Shown here: positions 1 through 7,378 of the stretch, piece by piece | Numbering within the stretch: position 1 is the first letter of the stretch | Layout of the letters: every line of letters begins with the position of its first letter | Assembly (NCBI GenBank): GCA_027943245.1 | Contig: JANDJZ010000082.1 | Location: 57,587 to 121,586, forward strand | Origin: Acanthamoeba sp. SK_2022b | Taxonomy: Eukaryota > Discosea > Longamoebia > Acanthamoebidae | Length of the DNA stretch: 64,000 nt | Direction: 5' to 3' | Position numbers and translations under genes: made by a program | The notes under the pieces: generated by a model | What the model saw: only the letters and a program-made list of their open reading frames with translations | Told to the model about the DNA's origin: nothing | The model's database searches: none

Positions 1-612
1 CATATCGTGGGTGACGATCACCACGGTGTGGCCGCGCTGATTCAGCTCGCTGAGGATCGCCAGCACTTCCTGGCCGGATTGGGTGTCCAGCGCGCCGGTC
101 GGTTCGTCCGCCAGGATAATTTCGCCGCCGTTGATCAGCGAGCGCGCGATGCTGACGCGCTGCTGCTGGCCGCCGGAAAGCTGGCCGGGCTTGTGGTCTT
201 CGCGTCCTTCCAGACCCAACCGCGCGAGCAGTTGCGCCGCTCGCTGTCGCCGCTGATCGCGCCGGGCGTTGGCGTAGATGGCCGGAATTTCAACGTTGCC
301 CAGCGCGCTGAGATCGGGCATCAGATGATAACGCTGGAAGATAAAGCCGATATGCTCGCGGCGCAGGCGGGCCAGTTCGTCCGGCGACAGGTGGGCGGCG
401 TTCTGGCCGCTGATGCAGTAGTCGCCGCGATCCGGCACGTCGAGACAGCCCATGATGTTCATCAGCGTCGATTTGCCGGAGCCGGAGGCGCCGATGATCG
501 CCACCAGCTCGCCGGCGGCGATGGTCAAATCGATGTCTTTCAACACCGTCAGCGCCTGACCGCCGTTGGTGTAGGTCCGGCTGATGCCTTTTAGCTCGAT
601 GATCGCGTTCAC
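1..612 (-). CDS. macB: MacB, macrolide export ABC transporter ATPase/permease (3' part beyond window)
   Basis: MacB is the inner-membrane ATPase/permease of the MacA-MacB-TolC pump, which exports macrolides and some envelope substrates. Only the N-terminal ~204 residues lie in the window; they form the nucleotide-binding domain. Visible motifs are Walker A GASGSGKS (about residues 41-48), the signature LSGGQQQR (about 143-150), Walker [12 protein letters not shown] and the switch histidine in VTHD. The start is a GTG whose first bases overlap the macA stop codon (4-nt GTGA overlap), which implies translational coupling with macA. The membrane and periplasmic parts run off the left edge, so completeness cannot be judged. 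The identification is secure because the partner gene macA is directly upstream. Confidence 0.93.
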   Translation of the reverse strand, partial: MNAIIELKGISRTYTNGGQALTVLKDIDLTIAAGELVAIIGASGSGKSTLMNIMGCLDVPDRGDYCISGQNAAHLSPDELARLRREHIGFIFQRYHLMPDLSALGNVEIPAIYANARRDQRRQRAAQLLARLGLEGREDHKPGQLSGGQQQRVSIARSLINGGEIILADEPTGALDTQSGQEVLAILSELNQRGHTVVIVTHDM

Positions 613-1814
613 AGGAAAATGCCATCCTCAGCCGACTTGGCGGCGGGCTGCGACAGCACCACGGTTTCACCGGCTTTCAGGCCGCTGAGGATCTGAATGT
701 CGACGTTGTTGGTGATGCCGGTGGTCACTTCGCGCGTTTCCAGCCGCTGATCCTGGGTCAGCACCTGCACCTGTTGCCCTTTTCCTTCGGTTTTATGCAC
801 CGCCTGGATCGGCACCAGCAGGGCATTCTTCGCTTCGCCGAGCAGTAAGGAAACCTGCGCGGTCATGGCGATGCGCAGGCGGTTTTCCGGGTTGGGCACG
901 TCCAGCAGCGCGTTGTAATAGACCGACGCGTTCGAGGTACCGGAGCCCGAAGCGGAGCTGGTGCCGGCGAGCGAGTCGTCTTTCATCACCGATTCCGGCG
1001 CCAGTTCGATGGTGCGCAGCGTGGCGTCGTAGCGTTTATCTGGATCGGAGAAAATGGTGAAGTAAGCCTTTTGCCCCGGCGAAATGCGGGTGATGTCGGC
1101 TTCGGAGATCTGCGCCTTGATGGTCATCATATCCAGCCGCGCCAGCTTGACGATGGTCGGCGCACTTTGGGTGGAGTTGACCGTTTGCCCCTGCTGCGTG
1201 ACCACGGCGATGACGATACCGTCCATCGGCGCGACGACGCGGGTATAGCCCAGGTCGATCTTTTTCTTGTCGACTTCAATCTGCGCCTGCACCAGGCGCG
1301 CATTGAGCGAAAGCAGTTCGGCGCGGGTGGTGGCGAGCGTGGCCTCGGCGGTTTCGAAGTCTTCACGCGAGCTGGCTTCGTCGTTCAGCATGCGCCGCTG
1401 GCGTTTGAAACGCGACTCGGCCTGCTTAAGCTGTGCCTGCTTGGCCTGCAGTTCGGCTTTGATGACGTTCAGCGCCGCCTCGGCGTTGCGCAGATCGTTG
1501 CGCTGTTGCAGATCGTCGATGTCGGCGATCGGCTGTCCTTTGGTGACGCGATCCCCCAGTTTGACCTTCAGCGATTTGACTTCACCGGAGACCCGCGCGC
1601 CGACGTTAACGCGTTCGACGGCATCCAGTCGCCCGGTGGCCAGCACGGCGTTTTCGATATCGCCCAGGCGGGCCGGCGCGGTAACGTAATCCTGCTGCGG
1701 CGGGCGTTGCCAATAGATTGCCAGCGTGACAGCGACGGCGATGAAAACGATGACGGCGATCAACGCCAGACGACGGGGTGTGAGTTTCAGTGATGGCATG
1801 CCCAGGTTTTCCAT
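609..1814 (-). CDS. macA: MacA, periplasmic adaptor of the MacAB-TolC efflux pump
   Basis: Membrane-fusion protein that links MacB to TolC and stimulates the MacB ATPase. It is 401 aa from this ATG; a second in-frame ATG five codons on (start base 1799) has a GGAAA sequence ahead of it and may be the true start (396 aa). One N-terminal membrane anchor spans about residues 16-35. It is followed by lipoyl/barrel-sandwich halves flanking a long alpha-helical hairpin (about 110-185, rich in A, Q, K and E), then a beta-barrel domain. The beta-barrel region carries a Ser/Gly-rich insert ([14 protein letters not shown]) that I do not recall in E. coli MacA. The gene overlaps macB by 4 nt. RND-pump adaptors are the alternative, but the downstream MacB settles the assignment. 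Confidence 0.92.
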   Translation of the reverse strand: MENLGMPSLKLTPRRLALIAVIVFIAVAVTLAIYWQRPPQQDYVTAPARLGDIENAVLATGRLDAVERVNVGARVSGEVKSLKVKLGDRVTKGQPIADIDDLQQRNDLRNAEAALNVIKAELQAKQAQLKQAESRFKRQRRMLNDEASSREDFETAEATLATTRAELLSLNARLVQAQIEVDKKKIDLGYTRVVAPMDGIVIAVVTQQGQTVNSTQSAPTIVKLARLDMMTIKAQISEADITRISPGQKAYFTIFSDPDKRYDATLRTIELAPESVMKDDSLAGTSSASGSGTSNASVYYNALLDVPNPENRLRIAMTAQVSLLLGEAKNALLVPIQAVHKTEGKGQQVQVLTQDQRLETREVTTGITNNVDIQILSGLKAGETVVLSQPAAKSAEDGIFL

Positions 1815-1980
1815 AACGATAAAAGCGGCGGTTCCAGTCTGCCATCATGGCAGCGCCAGCCTGAACTGGTGCTAAACGTGAGGCACTTTCCCGCTGGAAA
1901 GGGGATAGTAAAGGCTTTTCCGCTAAAGATCACGGTGAGTTATTATCCGCCGGGTGTGCAACCGGCTGCGCGGCACGCTA

Positions 1981-2000
1981 TACTGGCTAAAAAACCAGTA
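1981..2000 (+). promoter_or_regulatory. LexA-type (SOS) box in front of cho
   Basis: The 20-mer TACTGGCTAAAAAACCAGTA is a symmetric operator whose outer bases match the LexA consensus TACTGT-N8-ACAGTA, with one symmetric change in each half (T to G, A to C). It overlaps a possible -10 element, TATACT (1979-1984), and lies 31 bp before the cho ATG. E. coli cho is an SOS gene, so the position fits. The symmetric deviation makes binding likely but weaker than at a perfect box. Confidence 0.65.
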
Positions 2001-2030
2001 TTCATTCATCAGCAGGATAACGCCGCCGTC

Positions 2031-2879
2031 ATGATGCCAAACCGCCTCGAGCCGGAACTCGACATTTACCAATACCCGGAGCACCTGCGCGCCTGCCTGG
2101 CGCCGTTGCCCAAAGGGCCGGGCGTCTATGTGTTTCACGGCCAGAGCGAAAGCCTGCCGCTTTACATCGGTAAAAGCGTTAACGTACGCAGCCGCGTAAT
2201 GGCGCATTTCCGTGCGCAGGACGAGGCTAAGATGCTGCGTCAAACCCGGCGCATCAGCTTTATCGAAACTGCGGGCGAGTTGGGGGCACTGCTGCTGGAG
2301 GCGCAGTTGATCAAGCAACAGCAGCCGCTGTTCAACAAACGCCTGCGGCGCTCGAAACAGCTGTGCGCGCTGCGTCTGCAGGCGGACACGGTGACGATTG
2401 CCCACGCCAAAGAGATCGATTTCGCCGTCACGCCCCACCTTTATGGGCTGTTTGCCAATCGCCATGCCGCGCTGGAAAAGCTGCGCGCCATCGCCGACGA
2501 GCATCGTTTATGTTACGGCAAGCTGGGGATCGACAAGCTGCCCGCCGGGCGAGCCTGCTTCCGCTACAGCCTGCGCAAGTGCGCCGGCGCCTGCTGCGGC
2601 GTGGAGCCAGCGCAGGAACATGCGCGGCGGCTCGGCGCGGCGCTGGAACAGCTACGCATCGCCTGTTGGCCGTTCGCCGGGCGCGTGGCGTTGGAAGAGC
2701 AGGGCGAGACGCTGCGGCAGTACCATGTGATTCACAATTGGTTTTATCTGGGCTCGGTCAGCAGCCTGGCGCAGGCACAGCGGTTGCAGAGCGCGGCCAG
2801 CCACTTTGACAGCGATGGCTACAAGATTTTGTGCAAGCCGCTCATCGCCGGCGATTACCGGATTATTGAGCTGCCGTAA
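2031..2879 (+). CDS. cho: Cho, UvrC-like excision repair endonuclease
   Basis: Cho makes the 3' incision in nucleotide excision repair at lesions that UvrC handles poorly. The 282-aa protein contains a GIY-YIG nuclease domain: GVY at about residues 31-33, YIGKS at 45-49, and the following SVNVRSR arginine helix. A cysteine cluster (RKCAGACCG) and the C-terminal CKPL segment are typical of Cho. The reading frame is open upstream to 1869, but homology to E. coli Cho begins only around IYQYPEHLR, so the ATG pair at 2031/2034 just after the LexA-type box is the sensible start. It stands alone, divergent from macAB. Single-gene SOS control is expected. It lacks the UvrC C-terminal half, so it is not UvrC. 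Confidence 0.92.
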   Translation: MMPNRLEPELDIYQYPEHLRACLAPLPKGPGVYVFHGQSESLPLYIGKSVNVRSRVMAHFRAQDEAKMLRQTRRISFIETAGELGALLLEAQLIKQQQPLFNKRLRRSKQLCALRLQADTVTIAHAKEIDFAVTPHLYGLFANRHAALEKLRAIADEHRLCYGKLGIDKLPAGRACFRYSLRKCAGACCGVEPAQEHARRLGAALEQLRIACWPFAGRVALEEQGETLRQYHVIHNWFYLGSVSSLAQAQRLQSAASHFDSDGYKILCKPLIAGDYRIIELP

Positions 2880-2942
2880 TGCCATAACGCTATCGATAAC
2901 CTAAGACTTATCTGTAAATTCAGGGCATTATGCTAAAAAAGC

Positions 2943-2970
2943 TTGTGTCCATAATGTTGTTATGGATAAT
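2943..2970 (+). promoter_or_regulatory. Putative promoter of the tRNA-like gene
   Basis: TTGTGT (2943-2948) and GATAAT (2965-2970) are separated by 16 bp. They are followed by the GC-rich discriminator GGCGCCCC, as found at stable-RNA promoters under stringent control. Transcription would start near 2977, some 15 nt before the 5' end of the tRNA-like element. This is a pattern call only. Confidence 0.45.
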
Positions 2971-2991
2971 GGCGCCCCGAAGCGAAGGAAC

Positions 2992-3088
2992 GCGCTATTA
3001 ACTCAGTTGGCAGAGTGATTGGTTTTATAATGGCTTGTTTTGGCTTGAAAATTGATAGACGCGGGTTCGAGTCCTGCATAGCGCGCCA
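2992..3088 (+). tRNA. tRNA-like gene with expanded anticodon arm (97 nt, no readable anticodon)
   Basis: The ends pair as a perfect 7-bp acceptor stem (GCGCTAT 2992-2998 with ATAGCGC 3078-3084), followed by discriminator G and an encoded CCA (3086-3088). The D arm is ACTC-AGTTGGCA-GAGT (3001-3016), a perfect 4-bp stem with G18-G19 and A21. The T arm is GCGGG-TTCGAGT-CCTGC (3061-3077), with T54-T55-C56 and A58. U8, A14, G15-C48 (C at 3060) and G26 are also in place. Between G26 and a normal 4-nt variable loop (3057-3060) sits a 39-nt segment instead of the usual 17. It can fold as a 9-bp helix, ATTGGTTTT (3018-3026) with AAAATTGAT (3048-3056), including three G-U pairs and a 21-nt loop. The loop carries a repeated TGGCTTG. 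It is either a disrupted tRNA or a maintained tRNA mimic. Confidence 0.5.
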
Positions 3089-3115
3089 GCTTTCTTCCCT
3101 TCATCTCACCGCGCT

Positions 3116-3187
3116 TACCGTAAAGCGCACCCGGGTTGATTTGCACTATCGGCTCCTCGTTGGGATTTTCGGGTGTGCTTTACCGTA
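3116..3187. repeat. Long inverted repeat downstream of the tRNA-like gene
   Basis: Arms of 17 nt, TACCGTAAAGCGCACCC (3116-3132) and GGGTGTGCTTTACCGTA (3171-3187), pair with one mismatch and one G-U across a 38-nt spacer. A competing smaller hairpin, GCGCTT-ACCGTA-AAGCGC (3111-3128), shares the left arm. No T-tract follows, so this is not a standard intrinsic terminator. It may stabilise or process the RNA from 2992-3088, or shape the leader of the next gene. Confidence 0.6.
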
Positions 3188-3273
3188 ACCGCTGGCTTTC
3201 CTTCCTCTTTCTCTTTCGATCCTTTGCTAAACTGTAATCAGGCAGGCTTGCTGCCCGGCAACAGGAGGTCGAT

Positions 3274-3573
3274 ATGTCTCACTCCGAGCAACTGCAGGAA
3301 CTCTTGCAACGCGTCGCCGCCCTCGAGGCGAGAGAGAAAGCGCTGAGCGCCGCGTCCAACGCTTATCAGGCGATTATCACCACCATGTTGGGCAATATGG
3401 AGAAGACCGAACGTGACCGGATCATCGCGATGATCGATCAGGCTCATGAAATCGCTTACGCCCGCGCCATTCAACGCAGCAACGAACCGCAAAAGCAGAA
3501 AATCAAACAGGCCGACGATGTGGCCCAGCGCATGTTCATGTTTGCGCAAGGTAAGGCCGCCCAGCCGCGCTGA
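3274..3573 (+). CDS. Small helical protein, IraP/YecF-like
   Basis: A 99-aa, mostly helical, charged protein with an excellent ribosome site (AGGAGG seven bases before the ATG). The first third (EQLQELLQRVAALEAREK) looks like a short coiled coil. The middle segment IITTMLGNMEKTERDRII resembles a segment shared by the anti-adaptor IraP, which protects RpoS from RssB/ClpXP, and by the small DUF2594 protein YecF. That resemblance is from memory of the families and is weak, so function is left open. There is no signal peptide or membrane segment. It precedes ylaC by 123 bp on the same strand but probably has its own promoter. Confidence 0.75.
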   Translation: MSHSEQLQELLQRVAALEAREKALSAASNAYQAIITTMLGNMEKTERDRIIAMIDQAHEIAYARAIQRSNEPQKQKIKQADDVAQRMFMFAQGKAAQPR

Positions 3574-3696
3574 ATCCGAACTATAACAGTTGCCGCCATT
3601 AAGTTGGCTAACTGATCTACCCGGCGAAACTGTACTTGTGTTACTTTTAGCGGTGAGATTTGATGGCAATGCTGTTTCCAGCATAAGGTTGTAACG

Positions 3697-4200
3697 ATGG
3701 ACGCGATTAAAAGCATCTTGGTTAAAGAGATTGAACAGATCAATCGGCGCGAAGGGCGTGACGGCAAGCCGCGCTTCAACAGCGAATTCGCCCGCACTCA
3801 CCGCTATCTGTGCCTTGCCATGTTCGCCGGTTATTTCGCGGTGATCGCCGTGATGTACCAGGTGCCGTACATGGGGATATATGCCTTCCTGGGCTTCACC
3901 GCTTTCGTGCTGTTCATGTTCGCCATGCTGCTGATAGAGATCCGGCCGGTATACCGCTTCGAGGACATCGGGGTGCTGGATCTGCGGGTTTGCTACAACG
4001 GCGAATGGTACTTTACCCGCGCGCTGTCGCCTTATGCGGTGCAGCAGCTGCTGGATGAGCCGTCTATCGGCGCCGCGCTGAAACAGAAGATGCGGGTGAT
4101 CATCGGCAACAAGGGCGAAATCGACTTCTACGACGTGTATGACATGGCCTACGGAAAAAAGCCGCAGGATGAGCCACCGCAGCTGGCGGCGGCAAACTGA
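3697..4200 (+). CDS. ylaC: YlaC family inner-membrane protein
   Basis: A 167-aa protein that aligns through its length with E. coli YlaC. It shows an N-terminal charged region with REGRDGKPRF, two adjacent hydrophobic segments (about residues 40-56 and 60-80), then the well conserved YRFEDIGVLDLRVCYNGEW block and a cytoplasmic tail with KGEIDFYDVYD. The family is predicted to be an integral inner-membrane protein, and I know of no assigned biochemical function. The alanine- and proline-rich tail is a little longer than in E. coli. The next small gene follows 69 bp downstream on the same strand and shares its terminator. Confidence 0.88.
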   Translation: MDAIKSILVKEIEQINRREGRDGKPRFNSEFARTHRYLCLAMFAGYFAVIAVMYQVPYMGIYAFLGFTAFVLFMFAMLLIEIRPVYRFEDIGVLDLRVCYNGEWYFTRALSPYAVQQLLDEPSIGAALKQKMRVIIGNKGEIDFYDVYDMAYGKKPQDEPPQLAAAN

Positions 4201-4269
4201 AAGGTTTCCGGCCGGCGGCTTGTCGATTATACTCAGCGTTTGAACGTGAAGCAGAGTGAGGACCAAGCG

Positions 4270-4401
4270 ATGAGTGATGATATTTTCGATTTTGATATCG
4301 ATGCCGAACTGGCGAAAGCCGAAGAAAAAGCGGCGCAGAAGGTAAAAGAGGTCCCTGAGTTCCTCGAAGACGAAGCGGACTGCGAAGGTTGCAAGATCTG
4401 A
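4270..4401 (+). CDS. Small acidic protein of unknown function (43 aa)
   Basis: A 43-aa ORF with a good ribosome site (GTGAGGA, seven bases before the ATG), ending 13 bases before a strong terminator. It begins MSDDIFDFDIDAELAKAEEK and ends with a CEGCKI tail. It is strongly acidic, has no membrane segment, and carries a C-x2-C pair that could bind metal or form a disulfide. I do not recognise the family. Reality is supported by the ribosome site, the placement between ylaC and a terminator, and normal codon use. Confidence 0.7.
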   Translation: MSDDIFDFDIDAELAKAEEKAAQKVKEVPEFLEDEADCEGCKI

Positions 4402-4414
4402 TCGCCTGACCCAT

Positions 4415-4442
4415 AAAAAAAACCGCCGCGGCGGTTTTTTTT
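4415..4442 (+). terminator. Rho-independent terminator after ylaC and the 43-aa gene
   Basis: AACCGCCGCGGCGGTT is a perfect palindrome followed by eight T and preceded by eight A, so it can terminate from both sides. It ends the ylaC/small-gene unit and may also stop transcripts of the leftward small ORFs at 4464-4692. Confidence 0.9.
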
Positions 4443-4463
4443 ATCTCTGAGCGTCGGGCGGTA

Positions 4464-4592
4464 TCAATCCAGCACGAATCCCCAGATGAGGAACGCCGCC
4501 ACCAGAATCAGGCAAAGCGCGGACACCGTCACCAGTATTTTCCCCAGAATGTCTTTTTCTTGTTCCCGCTGCGTCACGTTGAAATTATCCAA
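4464..4592 (-). CDS. Putative single-span membrane peptide (42 aa, TTG start)
   Basis: On the minus strand a TTG-started frame encodes 42 aa: a charged N-terminus (TQREQEKD), one hydrophobic helix of about 22 residues (KILVTVSALCLILVAAFLIW) and a short tail GFVLD. The start codon overlaps the stop of the next upstream ORF (TTGGATAA), an arrangement typical of translational coupling. No independent Shine-Dalgarno is visible. I do not recognise the family. Positive-inside charge and a clean helix argue for a real small membrane protein, but the rare start and short length leave doubt. Confidence 0.45.
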   Translation of the reverse strand: MDNFNVTQREQEKDILGKILVTVSALCLILVAAFLIWGFVLD

Positions 4593-4692
4593 TTAAAAGT
4601 CTATGGACCAAACCGGCGATGCTGAGATCGAGCGCCGCTACGCCCAGCGCCATGATCATCATCACCGAAAGAAATCGAGTCTTGCCGTTCAC
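4585..4692 (-). CDS. Putative membrane peptide (35 aa, GTG start)
   Basis: A GTG-started 35-aa frame with a positively charged N-terminus (NGKTR) and a hydrophobic stretch (FLSVMMIMALGVAALDLSIAGLV), ending in HRLLIG. Purine-rich sequence (CAGGGATTAGGGAT) precedes the start. It overlaps the following 42-aa frame by 8 nt in a different frame. The two together look like a coupled pair of one-helix peptides. The call is tentative: no homologue is known to me and the stretch is short. Confidence 0.4.
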   Translation of the reverse strand: MNGKTRFLSVMMIMALGVAALDLSIAGLVHRLLIG

Positions 4693-4784
4693 ATCCCTAA
4701 TCCCTGTTGGCGCCGCTGTTAAATTGTTTTTATATCAACCGGATATAATTTAGCGACGCCGTACTTCATGCATCATGATAGTGA

Positions 4785-4800
4785 TTAAGAACGTTCTTAA
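4785..4800. repeat. 16-bp perfect palindrome
   Basis: TTAAGAACGTTCTTAA lies 44 bp past the nhaP2 stop and 93 bp upstream of the tiny leftward ORF pair. No T-run follows on either strand, so an operator is more likely than a terminator. It does not match a regulator site I know. Confidence 0.55.
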
Positions 4801-4844
4801 GGCCAGAAGTTCCCTCGTCTGGTAACGCAGCCGGTGCGGCAGCG

Positions 4845-6566
4845 TCAGTCGGTTACAATCCGCACGCCTATCTTGCTGACTTGATTGCCGTCCATTTCGG
4901 CGATGGTCCAGGTCAGGCCGTCCCATTCCACCTGGTCGCCGATCACCGGTTCGCCGCCAATCAGCTGAATGACGAACTGGCCAAGCGTCTGCTGCTCGTC
5001 CACGTCGTCCTGCAGATTGAGGCCATAAAGCTGCGAGATGTCGCTTAAACGGGCGTCGGATTGCAGGATAAAGTCACCGAAGAAGCGCTCGTCGAGCGTC
5101 ACGGCCGGCGCCTGGCTGAACAGCTTGCCGAGGATCGGCAGGTCGTGCTCATGACCGATGACGCACAGAATATCGTTCTCCCGCAGGCGGGTACTGCCGC
5201 TAGGGTGCAGCAGCTCTTTGCCGCGGAACAGGGCGGCAATGCGGGTGTTGGGCGGCATTCTCAGCTCACGCAGCGCCGCGCCGACGCACCAGTTTTCCGC
5301 CGAAAGCTGATAAACGAACTGTTCCCACTGGTTCTCCGGGTGCACATCCAACCCAACGCGGGAGATAGGCGTCAGTGCCGGCGGCACGATCACCTTGGCT
5401 TTTTTGGCGGCAAACGACAGCGTGGTGCCTTGCAGCAGCAGGGAGACCAGCACCACGAAGAACGCCACGTTGAAGAACAGCTGGGCGTTGGGCAGGCCGG
5501 CCATCATCGGGAACACCGCCAGGATCACCGGCACCGCGCCGCGCAGGCCGACCCAGGAAATAAAGCCGCGTTCGCGCAGGGTAAAGCTGCGGAACGGCAG
5601 CAGGCCGATGAACACCGACAGCGGGCGGGCGAACAGGATCATCCACAGCGATAGCAGCAGGGCAGGGATGGCGATCGGCAGCAGCTCGTGCGGGTTGAGC
5701 AGCAGGCCGAGCACCAGGAACATGCCGATCTGGCTGAGCCAGGCCAAGCCGTCGAAGGTTTGTACGATGCCGTGACGGTTGCGGATCGGCCGATTGCCCA
5801 GCAGCAGGCCGCACAGGTACACCGCCAGAATGCCGCTGCCGTCCAGCGCGGTGGTCAGCGCGAAAATAAGAATGCCGCCGCTCACCGCCAGCAGCGGATA
5901 GAGGCCGTCCGCCAGTTTGATGTGGTTGATCAGCGTCAGCAGCAGCCAGCCGCCGCCCAGACCGAAGACGATGCCCATGCCGAACTGCTGCATCAGATGC
6001 AGCGGGAAGGTCCAGCTCAGCGCGGTTTCCCCGGCGGCGATCATCGCAATCAGCGTGATGGTGAGAAACACCGCCATCGGATCGTTGCTGCCGGACTCGA
6101 TCTCCAGCGTGGCGCTGACGCGCTCGTTCAGGCCTTTGCCGCCCAGCAGCGAGAAGACCGCGGCGGCGTCGGTGGAACCGATAATGGCGCCGATCAACAG
6201 CCCCTGCAGCAGATCGAGATTGAACAGCCAGGCGGCGGCCATGCCGGTCAGGCCGGCGGTGATCACCACGCCAATGGTGGCAAGAGACAGCGCCGGCCAC
6301 AGGGCGACGCGGAAAGAGCTGACCCGGGTGCGCATGCCGCCGTCGAGCAGGATCACCGCCAACGCGAGGTTACTGACCAGGTAAGCGACCGGATAATTGC
6401 TGAAGACGATGCCGCCGGGGCCGTCGACGCCGGCCAACATGCCGATCGCTAGGAAGATCACCAGGATCGGAATGCCGAGCCGGGAAGAAAATGAGCTGAG
6501 CAGAATGCTTGCCCCCACCAGCACGGCACCGATGACGAACAAACTGTTAATGGTGCTGGCATCCAA
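4845..6566 (-). CDS. nhaP2: K+/H+ antiporter NhaP2 (CvrA)
   Basis: A cation:proton antiporter of the CPA1 family that exports K+ (and Na+) in exchange for protons, for volume and pH control. The N-terminal ~400 residues contain about a dozen membrane helices with the conserved [12 protein letters not shown] and [12 protein letters not shown] segments carrying ion-binding acidic residues. A cytoplasmic RCK/TrkA-C domain and a C-terminal CorC/HlyC-type domain follow. I choose the TTG at 6566 (573 aa), because it has AGGAGA nine bases ahead and matches the E. coli start (MDATTI). An upstream ATG at 6602 would add 12 residues without homology. It stands alone. Confidence 0.93.
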   Translation of the reverse strand: MDASTINSLFVIGAVLVGASILLSSFSSRLGIPILVIFLAIGMLAGVDGPGGIVFSNYPVAYLVSNLALAVILLDGGMRTRVSSFRVALWPALSLATIGVVITAGLTGMAAAWLFNLDLLQGLLIGAIIGSTDAAAVFSLLGGKGLNERVSATLEIESGSNDPMAVFLTITLIAMIAAGETALSWTFPLHLMQQFGMGIVFGLGGGWLLLTLINHIKLADGLYPLLAVSGGILIFALTTALDGSGILAVYLCGLLLGNRPIRNRHGIVQTFDGLAWLSQIGMFLVLGLLLNPHELLPIAIPALLLSLWMILFARPLSVFIGLLPFRSFTLRERGFISWVGLRGAVPVILAVFPMMAGLPNAQLFFNVAFFVVLVSLLLQGTTLSFAAKKAKVIVPPALTPISRVGLDVHPENQWEQFVYQLSAENWCVGAALRELRMPPNTRIAALFRGKELLHPSGSTRLRENDILCVIGHEHDLPILGKLFSQAPAVTLDERFFGDFILQSDARLSDISQLYGLNLQDDVDEQQTLGQFVIQLIGGEPVIGDQVEWDGLTWTIAEMDGNQVSKIGVRIVTD

Positions 6567-6796
6567 AATATCGTTCTCCTGAGGCTGGGGGATAGGGGGC
6601 ACTGCGCGTGTGTCGATGATAGCGTGTTTAGTGGGTAAAACGCCAAGGCTGATTGCGAAAACAACCGATCAATTATTGCCCTTTGGTGTGATTAACCGAA
6701 GAAAGTGAGGAGAAGAGAGAGAATCCTGCCTTTTATCCAACATTATCAGGCTGCTGTATTTCGGCTTTGGCAACAATGGCCGATCGTGGCTGAGGG

Positions 6797-6834
6797 AAAA
6801 ACCATTAAGCCCGCGCAGGCAGGCTTAATGGTTT
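6797..6834 (-). terminator. Terminator for the 74-aa gene at 6850-7074
   Basis: AAACCATTAAGCC (6799-6811) pairs perfectly with GGCTTAATGGTTT (6822-6834), and on the minus strand the hairpin is followed by TTTTT. It lies just past the stop at 6850. The rest of 6567-6796 holds the nhaP2 upstream region, with nothing else recognisable. Confidence 0.85.
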
Positions 6835-6849
6835 GCAGGCTCGGTAGGG

Positions 6850-7074
6850 TTAGTGGTCGAGCGATTCCAGCGCCCGTTTGATCAGCTCGCTGGCCAACTT
6901 GCTTTCCGTTTCGGAAATGCCGTCGAGATTGAAGTTGGAGAGTTCAGTGACCAAAATGCTGCGTTCTTTGCCGCTGATTGAGGCGTCCAGCGCGGACAGC
7001 AGCCTGCCGAGGATCTTCAGCAGGGTGGCGTTTTCCACTTCGGCTTCCTGAGCCGGGGTCTTCTTATCAGTCAT
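6850..7074 (-). CDS. Conserved small helical protein, unknown function (74 aa)
   Basis: A 74-aa soluble, mostly helical protein with no signal or membrane segment. It starts MTDKKTPAQEAEVENATLLK, then LGRLLSALDASISGKERSI and a C-terminal acidic helix ending RALESLDH. The start has a good ribosome site (AGAGAGGATTTTGA-ATG), and a dedicated terminator follows the stop, so it forms its own unit. I do not recognise the family and give no function. The ~300 bp upstream (7075-7378) contains no convincing gene. Confidence 0.75.
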   Translation of the reverse strand: MTDKKTPAQEAEVENATLLKILGRLLSALDASISGKERSILVTELSNFNLDGISETESKLASELIKRALESLDH

Positions 7075-7343
7075 TCAAAATCCTCTCTGTCGTGACGGAA
7101 GGGAGATGCAGCTAACGCCATCGAATGAATTAAACGATCGCGCAGCCCTTCGGGGGTGTTGAGCCCAATCACTACCGTAAGGCAGGGATCCGGATTTCTA
7201 CTTATGCATCGCAGTTATAACGATTAGGGTATGTATTCAGCCGTATCACTTTGCCCTAACGGACGGCGCCAGGCTGAGCAATGTGTGCTTTGCATGCAAA
7301 CCACCAGTATAGGCTTTTTGCACGACGGCAAGATGACAGGAAA
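7075..7343. other. Intergenic stretch without a gene
   Basis: Between the 74-aa gene and the opgC terminator I see no coding frame with a ribosome site. The region should carry the promoter of the 74-aa gene (leftward). Nothing else is identifiable. Confidence 0.6.
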
Positions 7344-7371
7344 CCCCTGCAAACGATCGGGTTTGCAGGGG
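7344..7371 (-). terminator. Hairpin terminator after opgC
   Basis: CCCCTGCAAAC (7344-7354) and GTTTGCAGGGG (7361-7371) form a perfect 11-bp stem eight bases beyond the opgC stop. The following T-tract on the minus strand is short (TTTCCTGT), so the terminator is probably moderate in strength. Confidence 0.7.
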
Positions 7372-7378
7372 CGCAAGG

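Noticed and set aside
2992..3088. Ordinary tRNA or tmRNA/selenocysteine tRNA
   Set aside because: No 7-nt anticodon loop can be formed; the acceptor stem is 7 bp, unlike tRNA-Sec, and the length is far too short for tmRNA.
5061..6452. Several plus-strand frames opposite nhaP2
   Set aside because: Composition is Q/R/H-rich shadow coding; nhaP2 has intact motifs.
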